Virus record (IMG/VR): IMGVR_UViG_3300021964_007119
Coordinates: 1 to 64,000 of that record
Strand: one strand, 5' to 3'
DNA from: a virus
DNA: 64,000 nucleotides
Below are positions 38,791-46,803 of the stretch, piece by piece. Position 1 is the stretch's first letter, and every line of letters starts with the position of its first letter. The translations under genes and the position numbers were made by a program. Below the pieces are notes generated by a model that was not told the origin of the DNA, searched no databases, and saw nothing but the letters and a program-made list of their open reading frames with translations.

Positions 38791-38791
38791 T

Positions 38792-40267
38792 TTACCACCA
38801 TTGGTTTTCTTTATCATTAAAAGTCGGGTCTTTTAATGAGTGTTCTAATTTTTTACCATTTTCCCCGAGACCACCTGCGTCATCAACTATCTTTTGTATT
38901 TCATCTCGTCTTTCATCAGGTATCCATAGTCTTGTAAATTCTTTTGTTGGGTCATCTAATACACCTTTACTCATACACCACAATCTAATCTTCTCCCAAG
39001 AGTTGCTTAAAAATAAATTTGGGTGTGAGTTGTGAAGTAAGTTTTTCTTATATCCGTTTCCTTGTAAAATATGATACAACCACTCTACACCAGATTTTGT
39101 ATTCTTAACTTGTTTCTTTTTACTATCTAGTGCACTAATTAAATCACCAACCAAGTTTTCTTCAAATTGTTTGTCGTGTTCTGGTAAAGTCCAATCTAAT
39201 GTTTGTCCAACTGATACATTGTCTAACATTTCTTTAAATGATTTTTTATCTTTAAAGTATAAAGGATAATCTTTACCTAATACATGCTCGTGTGTATCGT
39301 GTTTATAAGTTAAACTTGGTCTACCAACTTTAATAGCATCTTGGACTGATAAATTCCAAGTCATATAATCATCTACTAAACATAAACTTGCAAAACATTT
39401 GTCCAATAGATAGCGATAGTTTCCGCCACTTGGTAAGTTCTTAACCATCATCCAATCTGGTGCTGGTGCACCTGCTTTAGGTTTTTTAGCTTCATCATCA
39501 GTTACCCAAACTAACCACTCATCTCTATCTAAATCTTCTGTAAACTTAATTAATTTTTTTATACCGGTTGTGTTGTTCCACCTATGGTTAAATACTAAAA
39601 TCTTTTTATCTGGTAATGGAAATGGTTCTGGGTCAGGTAAATCTCCAACACCTAATGGAAAGTAATTTATTTTTTCTTTCATTACTTCTTCGTCAACACC
39701 TTTTGATGTATGTTTATTTTTATCCCAATTAGATTTCATATAATCTAAACTAACAGGACAATGGAAGTAAGAACGATAAGACAAATCAATGGCTTCTAAT
39801 TGTCTGAAAAATCCAACAGGATAGCCACCAGTTGGTCTACTCTTTGCACAATCAACCCAATGGAAAAAGTTAAATGACTCTACTGACATACCATATCTAC
39901 CAGTTAATAATGCATTATAAACATTGTATAATAATTCTGGTTGATGATTGAACACAAAATCAAAATCTTTTGCTCTCCAATCCGTATGTTTAACTAAATG
40001 TCTTCCGTGAAAGAACCCACGATTAAACAATACTGATTGAGCATAGGGGAATGGAACTAATGTTACATTATCTCCTAAATCTGGTATTGTATGATTTTCA
40101 GGGGTTAATATTGTGTGATGACACATAGGTAGCCATTTAATAGTTTTGGCCATTACCTTATAGTTTGAATCTGCGTGAACGATATGTTTACTACCTTTCC
40201 ACCTGACTGGCGACATTATATGTAGTATTCGTCTTCCGTATAGTTTGTGTGTATAACCTGTTTTCAT
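38792..40267 (-). CDS. GT-B-like glycosyltransferase
   Basis: 491 residues. The N-terminal ILHIMSPVRWKGSKHIVHAD and the second Rossmann half starting at KKILVFNHRWNNTTG, with DAIKVGRPSLTYKHDTHEH near 325, give the two-domain GT-B pattern. The donor could be UDP-glucose. A DNA-base or surface glycan acceptor are both possible; T4 alpha-glucosyltransferase has the same fold but clear identity is not visible. Two promoter-like elements lie upstream. Confidence 0.65.
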   Translation of the reverse strand: MKTGYTHKLYGRRILHIMSPVRWKGSKHIVHADSNYKVMAKTIKWLPMCHHTILTPENHTIPDLGDNVTLVPFPYAQSVLFNRGFFHGRHLVKHTDWRAKDFDFVFNHQPELLYNVYNALLTGRYGMSVESFNFFHWVDCAKSRPTGGYPVGFFRQLEAIDLSYRSYFHCPVSLDYMKSNWDKNKHTSKGVDEEVMKEKINYFPLGVGDLPDPEPFPLPDKKILVFNHRWNNTTGIKKLIKFTEDLDRDEWLVWVTDDEAKKPKAGAPAPDWMMVKNLPSGGNYRYLLDKCFASLCLVDDYMTWNLSVQDAIKVGRPSLTYKHDTHEHVLGKDYPLYFKDKKSFKEMLDNVSVGQTLDWTLPEHDKQFEENLVGDLISALDSKKKQVKNTKSGVEWLYHILQGNGYKKNLLHNSHPNLFLSNSWEKIRLWCMSKGVLDDPTKEFTRLWIPDERRDEIQKIVDDAGGLGENGKKLEHSLKDPTFNDKENQWW

Positions 40268-40301
40268 AATAAATTTTTAATTGTTAATTATTCTACTAGT
40301 A

Positions 40302-40309
40302 ATAAATAT
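40302..40309 (-). promoter_or_regulatory. ATATTTAT motif, putative late promoter
   Basis: Minus strand AATGATATTTATTACTA, 34 nt before ATG at 40267. The same 17 bases recur at 60060-60076, upstream of the thermonuclease gene. Confidence 0.5.
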
Positions 40310-40323
40310 CATTTAACTTTGTC

Positions 40324-40362
40324 AAAATACAAAATATTTTTTCCAATGTCAAGAACTTTTTT
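40324..40362 (-). promoter_or_regulatory. Early-type promoter of the glycosyltransferase gene
   Basis: AAAAAAGTTC, TTGACA (40347-40352), 17-bp spacer, TATTTT (40324-40329). It begins right behind the stop of the 3D-domain gene. Together with the ATATTTAT motif this gene appears to have both promoter types. Confidence 0.7.
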
Positions 40363-40897
40363 AGTTATCAGTAATAAATATAATATCTTCGTTTAAATTT
40401 GCTTTCTTAATCTTAGCATCTGTAAACTTATATGGTTTAGTTCCTGGTGATTCCAAGATATCAATACGATTTACAAATCGTTTATTCATAGTATCTTTAA
40501 CTTGGTAAACTCCGTCCTTTCCGTCTGTTCCACTCAACACAATAAAATCACCATAGTCTAACCAACCACCCCAACGCTTTAAAAGGTTTCTACTAACAGC
40601 AACATATTTGTATTCTGATGCTTTATGTATTGTAATTTTAGTTCCGTCGGCTAATATATTTGGTGTTCTATCAGTTTGACCTCTTACTGGGTGATACATT
40701 GTAACCACAACATCAAGTCCGTCTAATCTATAACCATTTTCTAATTCATCAATTCTTAATTGCAATCTAACTCTATCGTCTTCTAGACTATCAATTGTCT
40801 GTAACCAATATTCACGATATCCTTTAAATAAATCTATCCAGATGTATCCATTGAATATCATAAAGATTGTTAAAAATATAATAAAATATTTTTTCAT
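40361..40897 (-). CDS. 3D-domain (double-psi barrel) protein with N-terminal membrane anchor
   Basis: 178 residues. A hydrophobic N-terminal helix (IIFLTIFMIFNGYIWIDLF) is followed by a short coiled coil and a 3D-type domain at ~60-165: VVVTMYHP, TPNILADGTKI, VAVSRNLLKRWGGWLDYGD, DTMNKR and NRIDI with aspartates in the expected places. MltA-like and RlpA-like proteins use this fold to bind or cleave peptidoglycan. A lysis or cell-envelope role is likely. AGGAG start signal. Confidence 0.75.
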   Translation of the reverse strand: MKKYFIIFLTIFMIFNGYIWIDLFKGYREYWLQTIDSLEDDRVRLQLRIDELENGYRLDGLDVVVTMYHPVRGQTDRTPNILADGTKITIHKASEYKYVAVSRNLLKRWGGWLDYGDFIVLSGTDGKDGVYQVKDTMNKRFVNRIDILESPGTKPYKFTDAKIKKANLNEDIIFITDN

Positions 40898-40914
40898 AAT
40901 AAACTCCTGTGTTC

Positions 40915-40943
40915 TTATTATCTTAAATATTAATATATGTCAA
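40915..40943 (-). promoter_or_regulatory. Sigma70-like promoter of the 3D-domain gene
   Basis: TTGACA (40938-40943), 17-bp spacer, TAATAA (40915-40920), located in the last codons of the gene ending at 40930. It lacks the GCTC box of the main class. Confidence 0.5.
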
Positions 40944-41079
40944 TTTCGTCATCAGTTTCAAATTCATCATATTCTGACTCACCTTTGATAACTCTTATTG
41001 CTTCTTCTACTAATGACCAATCTTCTCTTTCAATCGCATCATAAAGTAGTTCTAATACTTGTTGTTTGTCAATTTCCAT
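40930..41079 (-). CDS. Small acidic protein
   Basis: 49 residues, MEIDKQQVLELLYDAIERED start, with a strongly acidic tail (DEFETDDEIDIY). It overlaps the end of the deformylase gene by 11 nt. Function unknown; acidic DNA mimicry is a possibility only. Confidence 0.65.
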   Translation of the reverse strand: MEIDKQQVLELLYDAIEREDWSLVEEAIRVIKGESEYDEFETDDEIDIY

Positions 41080-41662
41080 TTATAACCCAACCTTTCTCCA
41101 AATAAGGAATAGCTTTTTTATACTTCATTGTTAAAGTTTCTTTGTCTTTCGTAATTGTAACTTTTTCGTTTCTACCAATCTTTAATTCGGTTCTACGAAA
41201 ACTTTCTCTTTTAAATTCTCTATCGTAAATAGTCTTACCATTTAAGTGGTCTATCTCGTGTTGAACACAAACTGATTCTAATATTAGTAAATCATTATCA
41301 ACTTGATTATCTTTTTCTGGACCAAATATCATTGTTCCCTCAACATTGTCTGCTTCAACTTCAATTCTCTCGTATCGTTTTGTCGTAACCATTTTGTCCG
41401 GTATAGACAAACAACCTTCTTTATAAATTATTTCTTTTTGTTTTTTAACAATAACGGGATTCAATAAGAAAAAAGGATTCGTAACATCAACAACACAAAC
41501 TGATTTATCTTCTCCGATTTGATTTGCTGATAATCCTAATCCACCCTCTTGTTTTAAGGTTTTAAACATCTCAACCGCTAATTTTTGAGCAGTCTTTAAG
41601 TCTGTTTTCTTTGTTGGTGTAGTTAATATATCATTTGGATATACTACAATTTCTTTTATCAT
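41069..41662 (-). CDS. def: Peptide deformylase
   Basis: 197 residues. All three family motifs are present: GLSANQIG near 41, EGCLSIP near 88 and HEIDH near 134, supplying the Cys and two His metal ligands plus the catalytic Glu. The enzyme removes the formyl group from new proteins. Deformylase genes are well known in T4-like cyanophages, where they are thought to favour turnover of short-lived host proteins such as D1. The C-terminal extension of ~45 residues is longer than in the shortest phage versions. Confidence 0.96.
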   Translation of the reverse strand: MIKEIVVYPNDILTTPTKKTDLKTAQKLAVEMFKTLKQEGGLGLSANQIGEDKSVCVVDVTNPFFLLNPVIVKKQKEIIYKEGCLSIPDKMVTTKRYERIEVEADNVEGTMIFGPEKDNQVDNDLLILESVCVQHEIDHLNGKTIYDREFKRESFRRTELKIGRNEKVTITKDKETLTMKYKKAIPYLEKGWVINGN

Positions 41663-41669
41663 ATAACCT

Positions 41670-41894
41670 CTATTTAAATTTCTTTACTATTTTCTTGGCT
41701 TTTTCTAATTGTTCTTTATTCAATTCAATGTCCCAGGCAATATCATCACCCTCTCTCATATAAACAGCCGGTTTGAACTTTCTATCTCTTTTAAGTTTTA
41801 AAGTATCTCTAATTTCTTTATAGATTTCCCAACTAGGTATATGCATTTTCCATTGACCTTCTCCAATACTCCAAGTTTTTATTTTACTTTTCAT
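41670..41894 (-). CDS. Small hypothetical protein
   Basis: 74 residues, basic and aromatic (WSIGEGQWKMHIPSWEIYKE), no family recognised. It overlaps the UV endonuclease gene by 11 nt and lies 7 nt before the deformylase, so it belongs to the same operon. Confidence 0.7.
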   Translation of the reverse strand: MKSKIKTWSIGEGQWKMHIPSWEIYKEIRDTLKLKRDRKFKPAVYMREGDDIAWDIELNKEQLEKAKKIVKKFK

Positions 41895-42813
41895 AACTTT
41901 CCTTTATAAATGGTTGTATCGCTAATTCCTTGTGTTTAGCCTCCACCATTACATCTACCTCTTTTCCATAAGTATTAGGAAGTTCATTTATTATGTCAGA
42001 ATGTGCTTGTGGTTTAATTGACTCATCTAATTGATGTTCTGCTTTTGATTCTGAATAATGAACTACTGGAACAATATCTTTTGGCCAAGTTGATAGAGCC
42101 ATTTCTAAGGCTTCTTGTTCTGTTTGTCCACCTGTATTAAACTTAAAGTGGTGGTAATCAAACACAATAGGAATACCAATTCTTTTGTGAATACCCTCGT
42201 ATAAATCTTTTACTGAATACATAGAAGCTTTGTCGTCATTTTCGACGGTAAGTCTTGTTTGAACTGACTCTGGTAGTTGTTCAAAATTTTTACAAAATCT
42301 ATCTAATGCTGACTCCTTATCACCATATACCCCGTTACAATGTATATTGAGTTTGTTGTATGGTGTTCTTGATAAACCCATAAAGTCAAATATGTCTGCG
42401 TGGATAGTCAAATCTGTGATTGTGTTCTGAACTACATTTTCATTTGGTGATACCAATACATTGAAAGGCCCCGGGTGTGAAGTTAGTCTATGTCCATACT
42501 TTGTTGCTAAATCTCCACAATCTTGTAGTATGTTTTTAATCTTATCAATGTTTGGAAAGTTATTCCAATCTTGGTAATACTCAGAAGCCCAAGGAAACAT
42601 TTCTGATGATAAACGAAAGAACTTAATATTGTTTTGTTCGTTCCACTCTATAATAGAATATAAGTCTGTTACATTTTTTAGAACTAATTCTGATGTATAG
42701 TCCAAACCTTTCTCTTGGAAAGTTCTTTTAATCATTGTTCTATTCGTGGTAATTCTATCATCACCCTTACGAGAACTTAATTCTGTGTTGATACATGCGT
42801 AACCTAAATTCAT
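41884..42813 (-). CDS. uvsE: UV damage endonuclease UvsE/UVDE
   Basis: 309 residues, the family's normal length. The TIM-barrel signatures LGYACINTELSSRK at the start, FRLSSEMFPWAS near 68, LTSHPGPFNVL near 107, NIHCNGVYGDK near 150, LTVENDD near 190 and VFDYHHF near 225 give the metal-binding Glu, His and Asp. The enzyme nicks beside UV photoproducts, replacing T4 DenV for a phage exposed to sunlight. There is no ribosome binding site: the -10 ends 6 nt before the ATG, so the mRNA should start on the start codon itself. Confidence 0.93.
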   Translation of the reverse strand: MNLGYACINTELSSRKGDDRITTNRTMIKRTFQEKGLDYTSELVLKNVTDLYSIIEWNEQNNIKFFRLSSEMFPWASEYYQDWNNFPNIDKIKNILQDCGDLATKYGHRLTSHPGPFNVLVSPNENVVQNTITDLTIHADIFDFMGLSRTPYNKLNIHCNGVYGDKESALDRFCKNFEQLPESVQTRLTVENDDKASMYSVKDLYEGIHKRIGIPIVFDYHHFKFNTGGQTEQEALEMALSTWPKDIVPVVHYSESKAEHQLDESIKPQAHSDIINELPNTYGKEVDVMVEAKHKELAIQPFIKESYEK

Positions 42814-42819
42814 ACTTAT

Positions 42820-42858
42820 AATATAACCTATTTATTTTCGTTTGTCAAGAGCTTTTTT
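42820..42858 (-). promoter_or_regulatory. Early-type promoter of uvsE
   Basis: AAAAAAGCTC, TTGACA (42843-42848), 17-bp spacer, TATATT (42820-42825), then six bases and ATG. The upstream half lies inside the preceding gene and encodes its KKALD end. Confidence 0.87.
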
Positions 42859-43065
42859 AAAACTTTTTTCAATCCAATAAATAACTACCATAACTTGTTC
42901 TTCTAATAGTGTTCCTAAAAACCAACTTAATGCTGGAAATACTATTAAAAAAGGTATCCACCAAAAGAAATATGCTATTAAATATATAACATATAAAACT
43001 AATAGTGTTGGTAGAAATCCAATTGTTATAAATTTAAAGTCTTCTTGTTTCAATTTTAATTTCAT
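42832..43065 (-). CDS. Small membrane protein
   Basis: 77 residues with two hydrophobic stretches (FLPTLLVLYVIYLIAYFFWW and FLIVFPALSWFLGTLLEE) and a basic C-terminus ending KKALDKRK. Spaced 1 nt from the nucleotidase gene. Function unknown. Confidence 0.7.
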   Translation of the reverse strand: MKLKLKQEDFKFITIGFLPTLLVLYVIYLIAYFFWWIPFLIVFPALSWFLGTLLEEQVMVVIYWIEKSFKKALDKRK

Positions 43066-43066
43066 A

Positions 43067-43630
43067 CTATCCTACTTCTATAATGTTTTTAATTTCTAAC
43101 AAATGATTAATTCTGTATTTAGAATCTACATCTTTATTATACTCTCTATTAAATACAATAAAGTTATCTTTGTCTTCTCTGTTTTCAACCCAATGTTTGT
43201 GATTGACGGGTGAATCATCAATTAAATAATCTATATCGTGTATCCATTTAAATCTACTTTTCTCAAATATAACTTGATTTGGATTTAAACCATACTTACC
43301 TAACCAAGTTAAAGTGTGATGAAAGTTTCCTTTGAATTGAGATGTTACGATAATTAACTCGTGTCCGTTTTGTTCTGCCCATTTTTCAAGTGTCCAAAAG
43401 GCCGGAACTACTTCTGGAAAAGGAAGTGCTTCTTCAAAACATTCTCTTGAAAATTTATGTTTGTAAATTTCTTTTAGTTCATCTCTTGTTAATCCGGTTA
43501 TATCGTTTTCAAATTTCCAAGACGATATAATTTCCGGGAACACAACATCAGGGTGTTCTTGTCCAACAACCTTTTTAAAAGCTGCTATGAAGTCTCTTAA
43601 CACTCCGTCTACATCAATTCCTATTCTCAT
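43067..43630 (-). CDS. HAD-family 5'(3')-deoxyribonucleotidase-like protein
   Basis: 187 residues. The nucleophile motif DVDGVLRD opens the protein at residue 6; motif II IIVTSQF lies near 103, and the late DIDYLIDDSP supplies motif IV. Length and motifs match NT5C-like deoxyribonucleotidases used by phages to adjust nucleotide pools. Overlaps its upstream gene by one base. Confidence 0.82.
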   Translation of the reverse strand: MRIGIDVDGVLRDFIAAFKKVVGQEHPDVVFPEIISSWKFENDITGLTRDELKEIYKHKFSRECFEEALPFPEVVPAFWTLEKWAEQNGHELIIVTSQFKGNFHHTLTWLGKYGLNPNQVIFEKSRFKWIHDIDYLIDDSPVNHKHWVENREDKDNFIVFNREYNKDVDSKYRINHLLEIKNIIEVG

Positions 43631-43854
43631 TATCTCTCTCCGTATAAGTCAAATGTTTCTATTACTGGTTCAACTTCTACCCCGTCATCAATCATTATCA
43701 CACCTTTTTTAGCATCAATGTGAAAATCTGATACCTTGTATTGTAAATAAATTGAATTAAGTGCTTCTGTTAAAGATGTAAACAATACATCTGAACCCTC
43801 TACTTTCCACCTATCTCCTGGTGGTTGTCTAAATGCTATCTCTTTGTCTGCCAT
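43630..43854 (-). CDS. Small hypothetical protein
   Basis: 74 residues, MADKEIAFRQPPGDRWKVEG start, beta-rich, no family recognised. Coupled to the nucleotidase by a one-base overlap. Confidence 0.7.
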   Translation of the reverse strand: MADKEIAFRQPPGDRWKVEGSDVLFTSLTEALNSIYLQYKVSDFHIDAKKGVIMIDDGVEVEPVIETFDLYGER

Positions 43855-43858
43855 AATC

Positions 43859-44209
43859 TTACTCCACTAAGTTTGTTACTTGAATTAATATAATTGCTAT
43901 TGCTAATATAATACATATAAAAGTTTTTAGTGTTGGTATTTCATCTAACATAGTCCAACTCATAATACCAAACACAATTGTTCCTACTCCGAATCCTATC
44001 ATACGCATATTCCAAGTGAAACCAAAATACTCATAACATAATTTTGTTGCTATAAAAAAAGCATATCCAACTGGTATCCCGAATATTGACATATAATATG
44101 GATTGTTCCAAAATGCACTTTCAGTCCATTTGAATTGTGCGTTTAATTGATACCACGCTAAAATATTACTTATAATTAATATTACGATTGTTAAAAAAAG
44201 CTTGTTCAT
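43859..44209 (-). CDS. Four-helix membrane protein, SMR/DMT-like
   Basis: 116 residues with four hydrophobic segments (about 4-22, 38-57, 68-85, 93-112), the length and topology of small multidrug resistance or DMT-type transporters. There is a leading Trp/Tyr-rich loop. A real transport function is uncertain. Last helix ICIILAIAIILIQVTNLVE. Confidence 0.7.
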   Translation of the reverse strand: MNKLFLTIVILIISNILAWYQLNAQFKWTESAFWNNPYYMSIFGIPVGYAFFIATKLCYEYFGFTWNMRMIGFGVGTIVFGIMSWTMLDEIPTLKTFICIILAIAIILIQVTNLVE

Positions 44210-44269
44210 TTATTTTTTTTCCCGATATTTACCTTTGGTAATAACAAAAAGGAAGAATGATATACCTCG

Positions 44270-45169
44270 TCAACTACCAATTTTTTTCACCACATAATTT
44301 ACTATTTTTTCCCCAACATTTACTTTCGTAAACTTTTCCATACCTTCAAACCCTGGTGCAGAATTTACTTCACAAATTGTATAAGTTCCTTCATTGAATA
44401 ATAAGTCTACTCCTGCAATATCTAAGTTTAATAATCTAGAACACTCACCTGCTATCCACTCGATATCTTCATCAACTTGATAAGGAATCGCTTCTCCACC
44501 ACGAGTTAAGTTTGCTCTAAAATCTCCGTCAACTGATTGTCTCATCATACAACCTACGACTTTTCCGTTTACTACTAATACTCTTAAATCTTTTCCGTAA
44601 GAATCCTGAATAAACTCTTGTAAAATAATATTATAACTTGGTTTGGTTAGTTCTGCCATTTTCATCAGTTGTCTAAATTGTTTTCTGTCCTCAACTAGAA
44701 ATACTCCACTACCATATGAACCACTTAAAGTTTTTACTATCATTGGATATTTTAAATTCTTTTCAACTAGTTCCAGATTAATAGGGTGTTTTACCAACAT
44801 AGTTTTTGGAACTGGTAAATTTGATTGTCCAAGAATTTGTTGTGAATATAATTTATCTTTAACATTATCTATAGCATCACTTCCGTTAATCATCACAACA
44901 CCTAGTCTTTCCATATGTCTAATAATGGCTTTAATAAAGTAAGTTGTTCCAGAACCTGTTCTTGGAAATACAAAGTCAGGTAATTTTCTTGGTTTACCAT
45001 CAACGATAATAGATTTTCTATCATCTCTGTCTACAAAGATATCTACATCTTGTGGATTAACTACACGAATATCTACTCCTTGTTTTTCAAATTCATCTAC
45101 AAGTCTTTTGACTTCGTGGTTCTCACCCAATTCTTTTTTATGTATTATCCAACCTGTTAAATTCGCCAT
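44270..45169 (-). CDS. rimK-like: RimK-like ATP-grasp ligase
   Basis: 299 residues, the length of RimK. ATP-grasp parts are visible: VFPRTGSGTTYF near 88, KTLSGSYGSGVFLVED near 147, LQEFIQDSYGKDLRVLVVNG near 185, and ICEVNSAPGFEGMEKF near 268 with the metal-binding Glu-x-Asn. RimK adds glutamates to ribosomal protein S6; relatives ligate amino acids to other substrates. In a phage this could modify ribosomes or a surface molecule. It overlaps its neighbour upstream by 13 nt. Confidence 0.88.
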   Translation of the reverse strand: MANLTGWIIHKKELGENHEVKRLVDEFEKQGVDIRVVNPQDVDIFVDRDDRKSIIVDGKPRKLPDFVFPRTGSGTTYFIKAIIRHMERLGVVMINGSDAIDNVKDKLYSQQILGQSNLPVPKTMLVKHPINLELVEKNLKYPMIVKTLSGSYGSGVFLVEDRKQFRQLMKMAELTKPSYNIILQEFIQDSYGKDLRVLVVNGKVVGCMMRQSVDGDFRANLTRGGEAIPYQVDEDIEWIAGECSRLLNLDIAGVDLLFNEGTYTICEVNSAPGFEGMEKFTKVNVGEKIVNYVVKKIGS

Positions 45170-45372
45170 AATCTATCTTCCTCTGATTTGTCAGGATTTG
45201 TATCTTCTGGTTTTAATTCTTTGATGTATTGTATTAGTTCTACATAATCACTATCACTTACAACTTCAGATAGGTGTTCTACATATTTTAAAGCATTATC
45301 TTTACCACCATTCTGATACTCGTGTAGTGCCTTTCTTTTAAACCAATCTATACTTAACCAACTCTTGTTCAT
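45157..45372 (-). CDS. Small hypothetical protein
   Basis: 71 residues, helical (WLSIDWFKRKALHEYQNGGK), acidic C-terminus. It overlaps the cupin gene by 4 nt and the RimK-like gene by 13 nt. Function unknown. Confidence 0.7.
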   Translation of the reverse strand: MNKSWLSIDWFKRKALHEYQNGGKDNALKYVEHLSEVVSDSDYVELIQYIKELKPEDTNPDKSEEDRLWRI

Positions 45373-45752
45373 TTATTTTCTGTTTCCCATTCTTCCCCGA
45401 AGTGTCCTATCGGTACTCGTATCTCATCTTCTACATCATACTTTCTTGTTACATAATATAATAATATAGAGCCTGGTTCTAATGCTTTATATCCGTGATA
45501 AATACTTGGTGTTATCTCTAATACTCTTGGATTTTTGTCTGAAAGATATTCAAACTTACAACCATCTTCTTCTGTTGCTAATCCTACTTTAAATGAACCT
45601 TTTATACATACCCAATAATCTGTTTGTAGATTATGTTTATGCCATGCTACAATATGACTCGTATTATTTACATACGAAACATTTACTTGTCCTGGTAAAG
45701 TATCAAAGACATCTAATAGTCTTTGTGCTCTATCATCTTCATTATACATCAT
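45369..45752 (-). CDS. RmlC-like cupin (sugar epimerase/isomerase-like)
   Basis: 127 residues. A single cupin fold with HIVAWHKHNLQTDYWVCIKG, then ITPSIYHGYKALEPGSILLY, is close to dTDP-sugar 3,5-epimerases and 3,4-ketoisomerases. The two visible His in the first motif fit the active site. It may act on a nucleotide sugar of the phage's glycan genes. Overlaps its neighbours by 4 nt on each side. Confidence 0.78.
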   Translation of the reverse strand: MMYNEDDRAQRLLDVFDTLPGQVNVSYVNNTSHIVAWHKHNLQTDYWVCIKGSFKVGLATEEDGCKFEYLSDKNPRVLEITPSIYHGYKALEPGSILLYYVTRKYDVEDEIRVPIGHFGEEWETENK

Positions 45753-46246
45753 TTTAATACCAACTTTCTTTGTTTTCTATTTAACATATGTATTGTGGTT
45801 AAGTAGTTTACACAATTTTGTTTCGTTGTTAAATTAATTTTATTTGTTTTAAATAACTCGGATAAAAATTCTAATGATTTATCATAACCACTTTGTTTAT
45901 AAGTATCTCTACACTTTACAAAAACATCAGAAAACTTTTTATGGTTATATCTTACAACCTTTGATTGTTTTTTTGTTTTTGGTTGTGGTATAGGTTCTGA
46001 CATTTTCCACTCGCGAGCTTTTGGTGCATTAATCTTACCACCAACTTTAACTGCTCGTCTATCTAATCTGTCTAAATTCTTTTTTGTTTCTGACGATACT
46101 GGTTGTATAAATGCTCCAGTCTTGTGTGGATATACAATATGTGCTGAATAAGCTTCTACTGATGAACACTCAACACATTCACGATACCCAAGATGAACTC
46201 TTTCATCAGGTATTTTAGTATCACATTTTATGCACTTATCAATCAC
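45749..46246 (-). CDS. Zinc-ribbon hypothetical protein
   Basis: 165 residues. N-terminal CIKCDTKIPDERVHLGYREC then VEC give a four-cysteine zinc ribbon; the rest is basic and helical. It overlaps the upstream gene by 8 nt. May bind RNA, DNA or RNA polymerase; not identified. Confidence 0.7.
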   Translation of the reverse strand: MIDKCIKCDTKIPDERVHLGYRECVECSSVEAYSAHIVYPHKTGAFIQPVSSETKKNLDRLDRRAVKVGGKINAPKAREWKMSEPIPQPKTKKQSKVVRYNHKKFSDVFVKCRDTYKQSGYDKSLEFLSELFKTNKINLTTKQNCVNYLTTIHMLNRKQRKLVLK

Positions 46247-46676
46247 ATTTAGTCCATTTGTTATTTATCTTTTTAAATTTTGTAACTCGTTCTGTTAATG
46301 GAACAATTAGAAAATTACAATATTCTGGTTTCCAACCATTACAATCTCTGTATTCAACATCATATTTATTTATCCAAGTTCTCATTTTTTTATCAGATAC
46401 AGCAATACATTTTGTTTTTTGTTTATTAAACAAAACATAATGACAAGGTTTTTTTCTTTTCCAATATCTTAATTTTCTATCTTCAATTCTCCACTCGGTT
46501 CTTCTGTTATCCTGGATAGTAGTAAATGCTACTTCAACATCATAAGAAGTAGAAACCAAGTCCACATCTTTTACTGGTCCATTTACTAACCTATCATTAG
46601 AACCCATATCTTTCCATAGTCGTTTAGTTTCTTCACGATATGGTTTGTCATTGTATGTTACATCTTTATGTTTCAT
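46239..46676 (-). CDS. Basic hypothetical protein, possible nuclease fold
   Basis: 145 residues from the ATG at 46676. The frame is open 60 nt further, but those codons are the tRNA-Lys gene, so they are excluded. Composition is Lys/Arg/Trp-rich (WRIEDRKLRYWKRKKPCHYV); a SYDVEVAF segment before it is faintly like a small nuclease core, unproven. The start lies 2 nt behind the mature tRNA 3' end, with no Shine-Dalgarno. Confidence 0.7.
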   Translation of the reverse strand: MKHKDVTYNDKPYREETKRLWKDMGSNDRLVNGPVKDVDLVSTSYDVEVAFTTIQDNRRTEWRIEDRKLRYWKRKKPCHYVLFNKQKTKCIAVSDKKMRTWINKYDVEYRDCNGWKPEYCNFLIVPLTERVTKFKKINNKWTKCD

Positions 46677-46678
46677 AG

Positions 46679-46752
46679 TGGGAGCACAAGGACTCGAACC
46701 TTGAACCAAGAGCTTAAAAGGCTCCTGCTCTACCAAATTGAGCTATACTCCC
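46679..46752 (-). tRNA. tRNA-Lys (anticodon TTT)
   Basis: Acceptor GGGAGTA pairs with TGCTCCC; anticodon stem GGAGC/GCTCT around CTTTTAA; T loop TTCGAGT. Discriminator A, CCA not encoded. Lysine AAA is heavily used in this AT-rich genome. A strong promoter lies 12 nt upstream. Confidence 0.95.
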
Positions 46753-46764
46753 GTATACAACATT

Positions 46765-46803
46765 AATATACAAAATTAATTGTCGTATGTCAAGAGTTTT
46801 TTA
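46765..46803 (-). promoter_or_regulatory. Early-type promoter of tRNA-Lys and the following genes
   Basis: AAAAAACTC, TTGACA (46788-46793), 17-bp spacer, TATATT (46765-46770). Begins at the stop codon of the 600-residue gene. Confidence 0.87.

Noticed and set aside
46677-46736. N-terminal extension of the gene at 46239
   Set aside because: These codons are the tRNA-Lys gene.
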